Source: Verrucomicrobiota bacterium (lineage in GTDB: Bacteria; Verrucomicrobiota; Verrucomicrobiia; Verrucomicrobiales; Verrucomicrobiaceae). From it: DNA of 64,000 nt. Shown here one piece after another: positions 55,064-63,230 of the stretch. The translations under genes were made by a program, and so were the position numbers. The notes under the pieces were generated by a model. That model worked only from the letters and a program-made list of their open reading frames with translations, ran no database searches and was not told the origin of the DNA. Within the stretch, counting starts at the first letter, position 1; each line of letters begins with the position of its first letter. The DNA lies in contig JANYCZ010000069.1 in the NCBI GenBank assembly GCA_025360015.1, positions 1 to 64,000 of the forward strand, given 5' to 3'.

Positions 55064-57324
55064 GTGGCGTGGGGCGGGGTGATCAAATGTTCTGCGCAGT
55101 TCATCTCCGCGAGTGCGAGGTGGAAGGCTAGGGTGGACTCGGCTCCCTGGTTTTCATTCACGCGGTCGTGGTGCAGTCCATCGCCACAGCCACCGGTGGT
55201 GGAATCGTAGAGCGGCAGACCGAGGTCGTTGCGGCCGAGGAACCACTCGAAGGCGCGTTTGGCTTCACGCGACCACATGGCATCCTGCGTGGCGCGGTAG
55301 GCCTCATTGCACGCGGCCACCATCGCCTGCGCTTCGAGCGGCTGCTGGTCAAAGTCCGCACGCGCACCATCGCGGTGGTAGAAGCCGTTGCTGCCGATGG
55401 GGCGGAAGCAGCCTGACTGCGTCTTTTGGATGGACACGAGCCAGCGCAGCGACTTGAGGCCGATCTCCAGCGCGGCGTGATCCGGCATCCACTGGCCGCT
55501 GAGGATCAGCGCCTGGCTGAAGCGTGCATTCTCATACGTCACGATGTCTTCAAACCAGGGCCAGTGCTCCGTGGCACAGGCGTTCCACAGCGCCACGAGG
55601 CGGTCGGTGAGCGTCACCCGCATGGCGTTGATCGTCGTGTTGCTTGGAAATCTGCGCAGGTACTCGTGGATGCCCAGCAGCGTGAAACTCCAGGCCCGTG
55701 GCGAGGTGAAGTCCGTCACGGCGGCTAGCCCGCGCTCAAACAACTGTGCCGAGAGCCGGCTGTGCCCATCATTGCGCGAGCGTCCTGCGCCATTGCCCGC
55801 AGCCCACAGCGCACGCGCGTGGCTGTCTTCACTGCCGGCGTCTTCGAGCCACTGGCGGCCATGGCTCATGAAATTGCGAAACCGTCCGCTCTTGTAGTCC
55901 AGCGCTGCCGCGAGGAAGGCGAGGTAGCTGGTGGCCAGCTTGCCGAGGTTTTCAGCCGGCGGCTGGTCGCCCAGTTCATCCAGCATCGTGCAGAGGATGA
56001 AGGCGCGGGCGTTGTCGTCCGTGCAGTAGCCTTCATGAAAATTGGGCACGTTGAAGATGGCGTGCTGGAAGATGCCGGTGCCATCGCTCATGCGTATGAC
56101 GTGGTCCAGGCGCAGCGGTGGCAGCTCGTAGGGCCGGTTTCCCAGCGTCCATCCGGCAAAGGCTGCGCGGGGTGAAGCCTTGCGGTCCGCCCGCGCATGC
56201 TGGAAGGACTCCAGGTAGCGCTGCGCCACGGCGGGCCAGATCATGTCGCGACCCATGGCATGCGCATCCTGCCGGATTTTTTCCATGCGCACCGGGTCAT
56301 CCAGCAGACCGCAGACACCTGCCGAGATGGCGGCCGGATTGCGGAAAGGCACCAGCACGCCGCGCTCATCCGCCAGCAGTTCCTGCGCATGCCAGTAAGG
56401 CGTGGAGACCACAGCCTTCCCCGCGCCAAACACATAGGCCAGCGTCCCGGAGGTCACCTGCGCTTCATTCAGATAGGGCGTGAGATAGATGTCCGTCGCA
56501 CCGATGAATTCCTTGAGATCATCCAGTGACACGAAGCGGTTGTAGAAGATGACATGCTCCTTCACGCCACGGTCTTCGGCCAGCCGCTCCAGGCTCAGCC
56601 GGTAGCGCTCGCCCTCATGCGCGATGAGGTGCGGATGCGTGGCACCGAGCACGAGGTACACCACATTGGGATGCTGCCGCACGATCTCCGGCAGGGCCTC
56701 GATCACATGCTCGATCCCCTTCCCCGGTCCTAGCAGTCCAAACGTGAGCAGCACCTTGCGCCCCTCCACGCCGAACTGCGCCTTGTAGCAGCTCGAGTCC
56801 ACAAACGGCATGTCTGGAATGCCATGCGCGATGATATCCACCTTCGACTCCGGCACGTGGTAGATCTCACGCAAAATCTCCGCGCCTTTGCGCGCCATCA
56901 CCACCACGCGGTCACTGCGCCGCACCAGCTCCTCCATTACCTTGCGCTGTGCGGCATTCGGCTCGCGCAGCACCGTGTGCAGCGTGGTCACCACGGGCAT
57001 CCGCACCTCTTTGAGCAGCGCCAGCAGGTGGCTGCCCGCCTGCCCGCCGTAGATGCCAAACTCATGCTGCACGCAGAGCACGTCCGCGTTGTTGAAGTTT
57101 AAAAAGTCTGCCGCACGCCGGTAGGAATCGAGATCCTTCTCCAGCATTTCAAAGCGTACCCGCTGCGGATATTCGTAGCCCTCCACGCGATCATTGACGG
57201 CTCCCACAAAGCAATCCGTGCCAGGCGCTGCCGCAGCCACTGCCTCGCTCAGATCATGCGTAAAGGTCGCGATGCCGCAGAGGCGTGGCAGATAGTCGCC
57301 GAGAAAGGCGATGCGCTGCGGCAA
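55060..57324 (-). CDS. GT4 glycosyltransferase with C-terminal (alpha/alpha)-barrel-like domain
   Basis: About 755 residues. Residues 1-385 are a GT-B glycosyltransferase (IAFLGDYLPRLCGIATFTHD, LTFGLLGPGKGIEHVIEALP, YLNEAQVTSGTLAYVFGAGK). The remaining 370 residues are helical, with CTDDNARAFILCTMLDELG and RFSQALILSGQWMPDH, resembling an (alpha/alpha)6 glycosidase-like fold. The start is uncertain: no ATG is available near the conserved N terminus. TTG codons at 57324 and 57399, or a CTG behind GAGAGG, are possible. It is coupled to the GH130 gene, a pairing that suggests a mannose-containing or storage glycan. Confidence 0.87.
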   Translation of the reverse strand: MPQRIAFLGDYLPRLCGIATFTHDLSEAVAAAAPGTDCFVGAVNDRVEGYEYPQRVRFEMLEKDLDSYRRAADFLNFNNADVLCVQHEFGIYGGQAGSHLLALLKEVRMPVVTTLHTVLREPNAAQRKVMEELVRRSDRVVVMARKGAEILREIYHVPESKVDIIAHGIPDMPFVDSSCYKAQFGVEGRKVLLTFGLLGPGKGIEHVIEALPEIVRQHPNVVYLVLGATHPHLIAHEGERYRLSLERLAEDRGVKEHVIFYNRFVSLDDLKEFIGATDIYLTPYLNEAQVTSGTLAYVFGAGKAVVSTPYWHAQELLADERGVLVPFRNPAAISAGVCGLLDDPVRMEKIRQDAHAMGRDMIWPAVAQRYLESFQHARADRKASPRAAFAGWTLGNRPYELPPLRLDHVIRMSDGTGIFQHAIFNVPNFHEGYCTDDNARAFILCTMLDELGDQPPAENLGKLATSYLAFLAAALDYKSGRFRNFMSHGRQWLEDAGSEDSHARALWAAGNGAGRSRNDGHSRLSAQLFERGLAAVTDFTSPRAWSFTLLGIHEYLRRFPSNTTINAMRVTLTDRLVALWNACATEHWPWFEDIVTYENARFSQALILSGQWMPDHAALEIGLKSLRWLVSIQKTQSGCFRPIGSNGFYHRDGARADFDQQPLEAQAMVAACNEAYRATQDAMWSREAKRAFEWFLGRNDLGLPLYDSTTGGCGDGLHHDRVNENQGAESTLAFHLALAEMNCAEHLITPPHAT

Positions 57325-57427
57325 TGTGGAAGTACTCAGGATATTCCTCTCATAGGTTGCGGCATGCTGTAGCAGACAGCCTTGGCCCGGGTTAAGCAAT
57401 CCAGCTTTTCATAAATCAAAGTGCGCC

Positions 57428-57583
57428 TCATCGCCCAAGCAGAATCAACACACCCGCGACCAGCGCCATGACGGGCACCGCAATGCTGAACTGCCCGAGC
57501 TTCAAGCCGATGATTTCGCTGAGACCCATGAGGATGAGATAAATGGCAAGCGCGAGCATGCCGTGTTTTCTAGAGAGAGTCAT
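57428..57583 (-). CDS. Small two-helix membrane protein
   Basis: A 51-residue product with two membrane helices (MLALAIYLILMGLSEIIGL and AVPVMALVAGVLILLG). Its ATG overlaps the stop of the upstream DUF3185-like gene (ATGA). It is the last gene of a four-gene operon of tiny membrane proteins. Family assignment is uncertain, of DUF3096/DUF3185-like appearance. Confidence 0.75.
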   Translation of the reverse strand: MTLSRKHGMLALAIYLILMGLSEIIGLKLGQFSIAVPVMALVAGVLILLGR

Positions 57584-57801
57584 GTTCGTGGCGGCTCGAC
57601 ATTCGTCCGTCCCTGACACAGCAGCAGGATGCCACCCATCAGGGCACCGACGCCGACGACGGGTGGCAGCGGGGCCGTGTCCTGCTCTTCCACTGTTACC
57701 TGCATGAGACCGAGGTCGAAACCCTTCTCATGCGTGGTGTAAGTGAAGGCGGCAAGCCCGAGGATAAACAGCAGGAGGCCGATGACTGCGGGTGTTCTCA
57801 T
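57580..57801 (-). CDS. DUF3185-like small membrane protein (copy 2)
   Basis: A 73-residue protein with helices PAVIGLLLFILGLAAFTYTT and VVGVGALMGGILLLC around an acidic loop (LMQVTVEEQDTAPLPP). It is clearly a paralogue of the preceding gene product but has lost the FTYTTTEK portion in part and gained a C-terminal polar tail. Likely stress-related; function unknown. Confidence 0.8.
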   Translation of the reverse strand: MRTPAVIGLLLFILGLAAFTYTTHEKGFDLGLMQVTVEEQDTAPLPPVVGVGALMGGILLLCQGRTNVEPPRT

Positions 57802-57834
57802 AGAAAGATGTTACTTGCGAGTGACACAGCTCAA

Positions 57835-58056
57835 TCAGCCCTTGCTCCCGCCCTTCAGCAGCAGCACGACACCGCCCAGGATCGCGATGCCTCCGAGAAT
57901 AGGCGGCACCGGAACGGAGTGCTCCTTCTCCGTCGTCACCTGGATGGGGCCGAGATCAATGGCCTTCTCCGTGGTCGTGTAGGTGAAGCTGTGGTAGGCG
58001 AAAGCAGCCAGACCGACAACGATGAGCAGCAGCCCGATGATGGAGGGTGTCTTCAT
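57835..58056 (-). CDS. DUF3185-like small membrane protein (copy 1)
   Basis: A 73-residue protein: helix IIGLLLIVVGLAAFAYHSF, periplasmic-like loop TYTTTEKAIDLGPIQVTTEK, helix VPPILGGIAILGGVVLLL. This matches the common DUF3185-type layout of stress-associated proteins. It lies 14 bp after the lmo0937-type gene. Confidence 0.85.
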   Translation of the reverse strand: MKTPSIIGLLLIVVGLAAFAYHSFTYTTTEKAIDLGPIQVTTEKEHSVPVPPILGGIAILGGVVLLLKGGSKG

Positions 58057-58070
58057 AAAATAAGGCAGGT

Positions 58071-58220
58071 TCAGAGGACGCGGCGGCCGTTGATGAGACG
58101 CAGCAGCACCATGATGATGGCAATCACCAGCAGGATGTGGATGAAGCCGCCCATGGTGGTGCTGGTCACGAGACCGAGGAGCCACAGGATGATGAGAATG
58201 ATGGCAAGAGTGGTGAGCAT
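58071..58220 (-). CDS. lmo0937 family small membrane protein
   Basis: A 49-residue two-helix protein: MLTTLAIILIILWLLGLVTS and GGFIHILLVIAIIMVLLRL, ending NGRRVL, the full-length lmo0937 family. The start at 58220 is preceded by AGGAAG and an ACACACACCC leader. It is the first gene of a four-gene operon with the shared GGGTTACACCCC motif 61 bp upstream. Confidence 0.9.
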   Translation of the reverse strand: MLTTLAIILIILWLLGLVTSTTMGGFIHILLVIAIIMVLLRLINGRRVL

Positions 58221-58280
58221 GAGGGTGTGTGTGTATTCTTCCTGAACGAAGCCCATGCTAGGAGCCATGCCGCGCACGTG

Positions 58281-58301
58281 CCATGGGGTGTAACCCTACC
58301 C
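58281..58301 (-). promoter_or_regulatory. Shared GGTAGGGTTACACCCCATG motif, copy 2
   Basis: Read on the minus strand it is identical over 19 bp to the element at 10064-10082. It lies 61 bp upstream of the lmo0937-type operon and 50 bp from the divergent transglutaminase-like gene. The same orientation relative to the small-membrane-protein genes is kept in the other copies. Confidence 0.55.
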
Positions 58302-58350
58302 TGTCGCCGATTCCGGTTGCTCATCCGGCGTAACGAACGAAAAAGGCGGC

Positions 58351-59148
58351 ATGATTCTCGATGCTTTCTGCCAGCTTGACTACCAGCTCACGGAGCACGT
58401 GGCCGCCATCTTCATGTTGCGTCCGCGCAGCGGCCAGGCGCAGTGGATCATGCGCGAGGAGTTTCACATCAGCCCCCAGGTGCCCGTGGTCGAGTTTACG
58501 GATGTCTATGGCAATCTCTGCCAGCGCACCGTCATGCCGCCGGGAGATTTCCATCTCTCCGTCAACTATCGCGTCCAGGTCAATGACACGGTGGACGAGG
58601 ATATTTTTGCCCCGCTGATGCTCGTCCAACACCTGCCGCCGGACATCCTCCACTACCTGCTCCCCAGCCGCTACTGCCAGTCAGACGAGATCTCTGCGCT
58701 CGCCATGTCCATCATCGGCACTCTCCCTTCGAACTATCAGTGCGTCTCGGCGATCCGCGCCTGGGTGCATCAAAACATTCACAATGAGCCCGGCTCCAGC
58801 AACAGCTTCACCACCGCGCTGGAAACACTGAACACCCGCCGCGGCGTCTGCCGCGATTTCGCGCATCTGGGCATCGCGCTGTGCCGTGCCATCAATGTTC
58901 CGGCACGCATGGTGGTGGGCTTTCTGCATCAGCTTTATCCCATGGATCTGCATGCGTGGTTTGAGGCCTACATCGGCGGCCGCTGGTTCACCTTTGACGC
59001 CACCGAGTCCATGACCCGTGGCAACCGCATCGTCGTCGCCTACGGCCGTGATGCCGCAGACGTCGCGCTCGCCACCATGTTCGGCAATTTCACGATGCGC
59101 AACATGCAGGTCAGCGTAAACGAACACTGGCCGCAGTTCCGCGCATAG
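58351..59148 (+). CDS. Transglutaminase-like domain protein (copy 2)
   Basis: A 265-residue protein, full-length paralogue of the one at 12479. The catalytic Cys lies in GVCRDFAHLG, His in DLHAWFE and Asp in TFDATESM. An N-terminal beta domain precedes it (HISPQVPVVEFTDVYGN). No signal peptide is seen. Here it sits opposite the stress-type operon and shares its intergenic motif, so it may be part of the same response. Confidence 0.88.
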   Translation: MILDAFCQLDYQLTEHVAAIFMLRPRSGQAQWIMREEFHISPQVPVVEFTDVYGNLCQRTVMPPGDFHLSVNYRVQVNDTVDEDIFAPLMLVQHLPPDILHYLLPSRYCQSDEISALAMSIIGTLPSNYQCVSAIRAWVHQNIHNEPGSSNSFTTALETLNTRRGVCRDFAHLGIALCRAINVPARMVVGFLHQLYPMDLHAWFEAYIGGRWFTFDATESMTRGNRIVVAYGRDAADVALATMFGNFTMRNMQVSVNEHWPQFRA

Positions 59149-59206
59149 AGCAGCGCTGCCGCTGGAACCCCTCGGTTCTCACAGCAGCGCCGCAGGCACG
59201 GGTCGA

Positions 59207-59341
59207 TCAACGGGTTGAGTTCTCGATATGCTCACCCGTGCGCTCGACGCCTCTGCCGATTGTTTTGCAGCTGGTGGCTCCGAGAGTGGCGAGCGCCGAC
59301 GCCAGGAGGATGAGAATGAGACGCGAGGTGGGTGTTTTCAT
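59207..59341 (-). CDS. Entericidin-like small lipoprotein
   Basis: A 44-residue product missed by length filters. It has a signal peptide MKTPTSRLILILLASALATL, a lipobox-like GATSC, then KTIGRGVERTGEHIENSTR. The mature peptide fits the entericidin A/B pattern (CNTI-GxGxDVxxxGxxI). Entericidins are stress-induced membrane lipoproteins. It follows the peptidoglycan-binding protein gene by 38 bp and likely shares its transcript. Confidence 0.8.
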   Translation of the reverse strand: MKTPTSRLILILLASALATLGATSCKTIGRGVERTGEHIENSTR

Positions 59342-59379
59342 GGGTCTGTGGTATGATCTTGGGATTCTTTGCCGGCGTG

Positions 59380-59970
59380 TTATTGCAGACCCAGCGCACG
59401 CAGCAGGAGGGCAGTGATGCCGTTGGAGACGGGCATCCCCTGGGCCTGCTGGTAGCTGTTGAGAGCACGGTACGACTGCGGCCCCATTCGACCATCCACA
59501 GGGCCCCGATAGTAACCCAGACGCGCGAGCGCCTGCTGCACGCGGTAGTCATCCGAGTTCATGCGGTAGGCGTTCTGATTTTGATACTGCTGCGGAATGG
59601 CACCATGATTGGGGTAGTAGCTGACACCGGGGCGTGCGTAATAATACGGCGCATTCGGCGGCCCGTAGTAGTAGCCCTGCCCGGCATGGCCGTTGCCCTT
59701 GTTCAATTGAAATTTCGAACCCGGGTGCGCATGATAAATCTCCTGGTCATGATCGCGGTGCGGATTGCCGTGGGACTCTTCACGTCCGCGCTCACCGTGT
59801 TTGTCATTACCGTTGCCGTGGTTTTCATTACTATTACCATTGCCGTTGTTGCCTTTCCCTTCCTTGTCTTTGCCCTGGGAGACAGGGGCGAGTGATAGCA
59901 ATCCGAAAGCGGCCAGTGCGGCAGCTCCCAGCATCGGGTGGAACTTCAGGGAGATAGTTTTTGTTTTCAT
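59380..59970 (-). CDS. Secreted peptidoglycan-binding domain protein
   Basis: A 196-residue protein with a signal peptide ending near PVSQGKDKEG and a low-complexity Gly/Asn/His/Lys segment (residues 34-80). A Tyr/Pro-rich linker follows (YYYGPPNAPYYYARPG), then a C-terminal PG_binding_1 domain (VQQALARLGYYRGPVDGRMG). It probably anchors to the cell wall. It lies 24 bp downstream of the small membrane protein gene at 59995. Confidence 0.85.
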   Translation of the reverse strand: MKTKTISLKFHPMLGAAALAAFGLLSLAPVSQGKDKEGKGNNGNGNSNENHGNGNDKHGERGREESHGNPHRDHDQEIYHAHPGSKFQLNKGNGHAGQGYYYGPPNAPYYYARPGVSYYPNHGAIPQQYQNQNAYRMNSDDYRVQQALARLGYYRGPVDGRMGPQSYRALNSYQQAQGMPVSNGITALLLRALGLQ

Positions 59971-59994
59971 GGGAGTCTTGTTTGTGGGGTGATT

Positions 59995-60333
59995 TTAATG
60001 AAACAGGCTTTTGAATCTGCGGCTGAGCTTGCCGAATGTGCGGTCGAGATGAAGCCCACCGAGGCTGTCTGCGCCTTGGTCCACCGCGTGCCTGCCTTGT
60101 TTGGCAAGAGCGGCCAGATGCTGCTGGATGTCCTCCAGCAGACACATCGCACGGCTTCGCGGCGGAGCCGGAGTCAGCACCCGTACCGCAAGGACGGCGA
60201 CAAGGCCGAGCCCGACAGCCAGCAGCAGCGTGCCACCGGGATTCTTCCGCACGCAGTTCTCGAACTGAGCGCCGCACGTGGCGACCGGGGGCGGAAGGGG
60301 AATGTCGGCGGATATATCGTAGGGTAGGTTCAT
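59995..60333 (-). CDS. Small membrane protein, possibly DUF883/YtxH-like
   Basis: A 112-residue protein: N-terminal Pro-rich part, one membrane helix (GGTLLLAVGLGLVAVLAVRVL) preceded by CVRKNPG, and a C-terminal amphipathic region (LLEDIQQHLAALAKQGRHAVDQGADSL has the heptad look). The FxxCVRKNPxxxLL pattern before the helix is reminiscent of ElaB/YqjD/DUF883, with the helix placed earlier. The GGGTTTCACCCC motif ends 36 bp before the ATG. Confidence 0.75.
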   Translation of the reverse strand: MNLPYDISADIPLPPPVATCGAQFENCVRKNPGGTLLLAVGLGLVAVLAVRVLTPAPPRSRAMCLLEDIQQHLAALAKQGRHAVDQGADSLGGLHLDRTFGKLSRRFKSLFH

Positions 60334-60368
60334 GACGAAGGCAAAGTAGGACGGCTCCCAGTCTGCCG

Positions 60369-60420
60369 CCATGGGGTGAAACCCCACTCCCTCTCCACAG
60401 AGTCGGGTTTCACCCCATGG
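60369..60420. promoter_or_regulatory. Divergent pair of GGGTTTCACCCCATGG motifs, copies 3 and 4
   Basis: Two perfect 16-bp copies face outward as an inverted repeat: CCATGGGGTGAAACCC at 60369-60384 and GGGTTTCACCCCATGG at 60405-60420. Each is oriented toward one of the two divergent genes (60333 minus, 36 bp; 60488 plus, 68 bp). One copy per gene supports a promoter or operator role. Confidence 0.65.
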
Positions 60421-60487
60421 TGATTGATCGCGGGTCAGGCGAGGTGTGGTCCCTGTTCATTTCAACCCAACATCCACCCACACACCC

Positions 60488-61144
60488 ATGAAGAATTCAT
60501 TGTTTCTGCTCTCCGCCCTCTGCCTCGTGCAGTTCCCCCTGCATGCTCAGGTCACCGTGGTCGCACCGACCGCCGCCCCGGCAGACGTCGTCGTCGTCCG
60601 TCCTGCCATTGTCATGCATCGCCAGTTGTCCATGGCCCCCAAGGTGGTGGTCGTGACTCAGCCTCCGCAGCCCGCAGTGCGCACCACCAAGACGACCACC
60701 GTCGTCGAGACCGTGGGCCAGCCGAGCCGCGTGTACAATCCAGAGCGCAGTGTCGTGATCGTCGAAGATCAGGGCCAGCGCCGCGAGCTGCCGTATGTGA
60801 CACTCCCGGTCCTCTTTGTGAAGGGCACCGCCAAACTGCTCGATGACGAATCACGCGCCGCGCTGCAGCAGGTCGCGGATGTGATCCTCGCCGTCAGCAA
60901 GACCGAGCCCAACTCCGTCTATGACATCGAAGGCCACACCAGCACCGACGGCAAAGCCGCAGCCAACATGGAGCTCTCCGCAGCGCGCGCCAAGAGCGTC
61001 TATGACGTGCTCACCAAAACCTACGGCGTCCCCACCTCCTCCCTCAGCGCCCATGGTTACGGTGAAACCTTCCCCATGTACCCCAAAGGCACCGAAGCTG
61101 AAATGCAGCTGGACCGCCGCGTGCTCGTTGTGCGCACGAAGTAA
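60488..61144 (+). CDS. OmpA-family protein
   Basis: A 218-residue protein: signal peptide MKNSLFLLSALCLVQFPLHA, a Val/Pro/Thr-rich stretch, and a C-terminal OmpA-like peptidoglycan-binding domain. The domain shows FVKGTAKLLDDESRAALQQVA, IEGHTSTDGKAAANMELSAARA, LSAHGYGETFP and LDRRVLVV. There is no N-terminal barrel, so it is probably periplasmic or lipid-associated, tethering the envelope to the wall. The ATG at 60488 follows a CACACACCC leader. A terminator follows. Confidence 0.9.
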   Translation: MKNSLFLLSALCLVQFPLHAQVTVVAPTAAPADVVVVRPAIVMHRQLSMAPKVVVVTQPPQPAVRTTKTTTVVETVGQPSRVYNPERSVVIVEDQGQRRELPYVTLPVLFVKGTAKLLDDESRAALQQVADVILAVSKTEPNSVYDIEGHTSTDGKAAANMELSAARAKSVYDVLTKTYGVPTSSLSAHGYGETFPMYPKGTEAEMQLDRRVLVVRTK

Positions 61145-61174
61145 GGCCGCCCGCTGAGCAGCACTCCCTCCATC

Positions 61175-61210
61175 ATCCCGCGCCTGCGAAGGCGTGGGAT
61201 TTTTTGTTTT
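61175..61210 (+). terminator. Terminator after the OmpA-family gene
   Basis: An 11 bp stem ATCCCGCGCCT / AGGCGTGGGAT (one G-T pair) with a GCGA loop is followed by TTTTTGTTTT. Confidence 0.9.
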
Positions 61211-61321
61211 CCCACAAGCCCGGCGCTTTGCGGCAGGTCATTGCACGTGGATTATTTTTCGCCATGCTCTGGCAAATATCGCCGTACACACAGGCCCCCG
61301 CCTGCGTATCAAGGTCACCCC

Positions 61322-62203
61322 ATGACAACACGCACTCCTGACCTTCCGCTGACCCTGACCGCAGGAGACATCGCAGCTCACTTCGGCAGGCTGTGCTGCC
61401 TCATCACCGTCCTTCTGATGGCGGGCTGCTCCACCTACGGCCCGGAGCGTCCCGGTGAAAAAATTTATCGGGACGTGGTCTTCGCCGCACCCGGCGGACA
61501 CAAGCTGCGCATGGACCTCTATGTGCCACGCACGGCCAAGCCCGCACCGGTGGTGCTGTGGTTCTTTGGCGGCGGCTGGAGCTTTGGCAGCAAGGGCTAC
61601 CATGTGAATGTGCGCGATCTCACCAGCGCGGGCATCGCCGTAGCTTCCGTGCAGTACCGCATGAGCAGCACCGCCGTGTATCCTGCACAGTTGGAAGACT
61701 GCCAGGCCGCTGCGCAATGGCTGCGCGTCAATGGTGCGCGCTACGGCATCGACGCCACCCGCATGGGAGCCAGCGGTGAATCCTCCGGCGGCCAGTTGGC
61801 GGCCATGCTCGCTGCCACAGAGGGGAAGTCCCGCATCCGAGCGGTGTGCGCGTTGTATGCGCCGACGGACATGGTAGAACTCGCGCAGCTCTATTCCAAA
61901 CCCGGCAAGCGCAGCCTCATCGACAAGCTCCTCGGCGGCACCATCGATCAAAAAATGGACCTCGCCATCAAAGCAAGTCCCCTCAATTACATCAGCCGCT
62001 CCATGCCGCCCTTCCTCATCATCCATGGTGAATTCGACGGCGTCGTTCCTCTGGAGCAAAGCGAGCGGCTCTTTTTCGCCCTGGCGGACGCCGGTGTGGA
62101 AACCCAGTTCATCGTGGCATCAGGAAAGCATCACTGGTTTCGACTCGACAATGATCAGTTCGCCGAAGTGTCGCGGTTTTTTCAGAAGCATCTGTCCAGG
62201 TGA
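61322..62203 (+). CDS. Lipoprotein alpha/beta-hydrolase (BD-FAE/esterase type)
   Basis: A 293-residue esterase/lipase. A lipobox (LLMAGCSTYG) follows an unusually long N-region of about 40 residues. Oxyanion-loop FFGGGWSFGSK, nucleophile GASGESSGGQLAA (Ser in GxSxG), Asp in IHGEFDGVVPL and His in ASGKHHWF complete the triad. HGGG is changed to FGGG. It probably deacetylates sugars or cleaves small esters in the envelope. ATG at 61322 is chosen over an upstream start at 61241. Confidence 0.85.
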   Translation: MTTRTPDLPLTLTAGDIAAHFGRLCCLITVLLMAGCSTYGPERPGEKIYRDVVFAAPGGHKLRMDLYVPRTAKPAPVVLWFFGGGWSFGSKGYHVNVRDLTSAGIAVASVQYRMSSTAVYPAQLEDCQAAAQWLRVNGARYGIDATRMGASGESSGGQLAAMLAATEGKSRIRAVCALYAPTDMVELAQLYSKPGKRSLIDKLLGGTIDQKMDLAIKASPLNYISRSMPPFLIIHGEFDGVVPLEQSERLFFALADAGVETQFIVASGKHHWFRLDNDQFAEVSRFFQKHLSR

Positions 62204-62230
62204 AGCCGGGGCAGGCACCTCATGCCCCAA

Positions 62231-62265
62231 ATAAAAAACCGGAGGTCCCTGGGGGGGGCCTCCGG
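62231..62265 (-). terminator. Terminator after the PRC-barrel gene
   Basis: On the minus strand the stem CCGGAGG / CCTCCGG with a 13-nt C-rich loop is followed by TTTTTTAT. It ends the PRC-barrel transcript. Confidence 0.85.
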
Positions 62266-62325
62266 CAGATGTTAATCGATCTGGCTTTGCTAAATGCACT
62301 CCTGACCGTTCGACTTAGAATGGAC

Positions 62326-63135
62326 TCAGCGGACAGCCTTCGCCTTGCGGTTCCCGGAGCGCTCCTCTTCGTAAGACTGACGTGTGCCGCCGATCCATTT
62401 GAAGTGTGGCTCGTTCTTGAGCGCCTTGAAGTTTTCATTCAGCACGAGGCCGTTGCGAGCCGCATTGTAGCGCAGCGCCCGGGCCTGTATGATGTAGCTG
62501 CTGCTGTCGCCCATGGCCTGTGTTTCGTCCACCACATGGACGATCTGCCCCTTCGGCAAATCGAACTGCAGACTGCCCACCTGGCCCAGATACTGCCCTG
62601 CCGTGCTTTTGATAGGGAGATTAAGAATATCCTCGGTCCTTCGCACCGTGCCCAGGCGTACAGTCCCGGCGTTGTTGCCGCCCGTCTGCCCCTCAAGATA
62701 GAACCAGGGCTGCAGACCAAAGTAGCGGATGACTGCGGCCACGCGATTGGGGTGCGAATAGGCTGCCTTGTCGGATGCCTTGAAAGCGGGTGCGGCATCA
62801 AACCGTGCCTTGCTCACATCCAGACGCAGGATCTGCCTGTTGGCATCCATCGTGAACGCGCGCGGCGGCGCGGACGTCATCTTCCCACCCATGCCTAAAA
62901 AACCGCCGGAGCTGATGACCACTTCCACCAGTCGTGCATTTTCCAGATCAGCGGTGATGAACTTCACCCGGCCCAGCTTTTCATTTTGAAGGTTCCGGAC
63001 TTCGGTGCCGATGACTTCTGCGGTGCTTTGCTGATTCTGAAACAGCTCAGCTCTGGGTGCGGCCGAATCAAGCGCCTGAAGGCTGCCGTAGGAAAACGCG
63101 AGTGTGACGGTGATAAAAAAAGATTTAAATTTCAT
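62326..63135 (-). CDS. Secreted protein with two PRC-barrel domains
   Basis: A 269-residue protein with a signal peptide (MKFKSFFITVTLAFSYGSLQA). There are two PRC-barrel-like repeats, the first around TEVRNLQNEKLGRVKFITADLE and the second around LPIKSTAGQYLGQVGSLQFDL. Each shows the x-V-x-N-x-x-G-E-x-L-G pattern. Periplasmic PRC-barrel proteins are commonly stress-induced. The ATG at 63135 is chosen. The shared motif (GGGGTTTTCACCCC variant) and a small hairpin lie upstream. Confidence 0.85.
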   Translation of the reverse strand: MKFKSFFITVTLAFSYGSLQALDSAAPRAELFQNQQSTAEVIGTEVRNLQNEKLGRVKFITADLENARLVEVVISSGGFLGMGGKMTSAPPRAFTMDANRQILRLDVSKARFDAAPAFKASDKAAYSHPNRVAAVIRYFGLQPWFYLEGQTGGNNAGTVRLGTVRRTEDILNLPIKSTAGQYLGQVGSLQFDLPKGQIVHVVDETQAMGDSSSYIIQARALRYNAARNGLVLNENFKALKNEPHFKWIGGTRQSYEEERSGNRKAKAVR

Positions 63136-63230
63136 AAGTGTGCTTTGTAAATCGCGGCGCGTGCTTGATTCGGGTGTACTAGATTTCTCGTTGGTCGAGA
63201 AATCACCATACGTCCGGCTGGTGCCCTGTG

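Noticed and set aside
61312..61326. CACCCCATG at the start codon of the lipoprotein esterase, resembling the shared motif
   Set aside because: Only the second half matches; the GGGT half of the dyad is missing and the ATG is the start codon itself.
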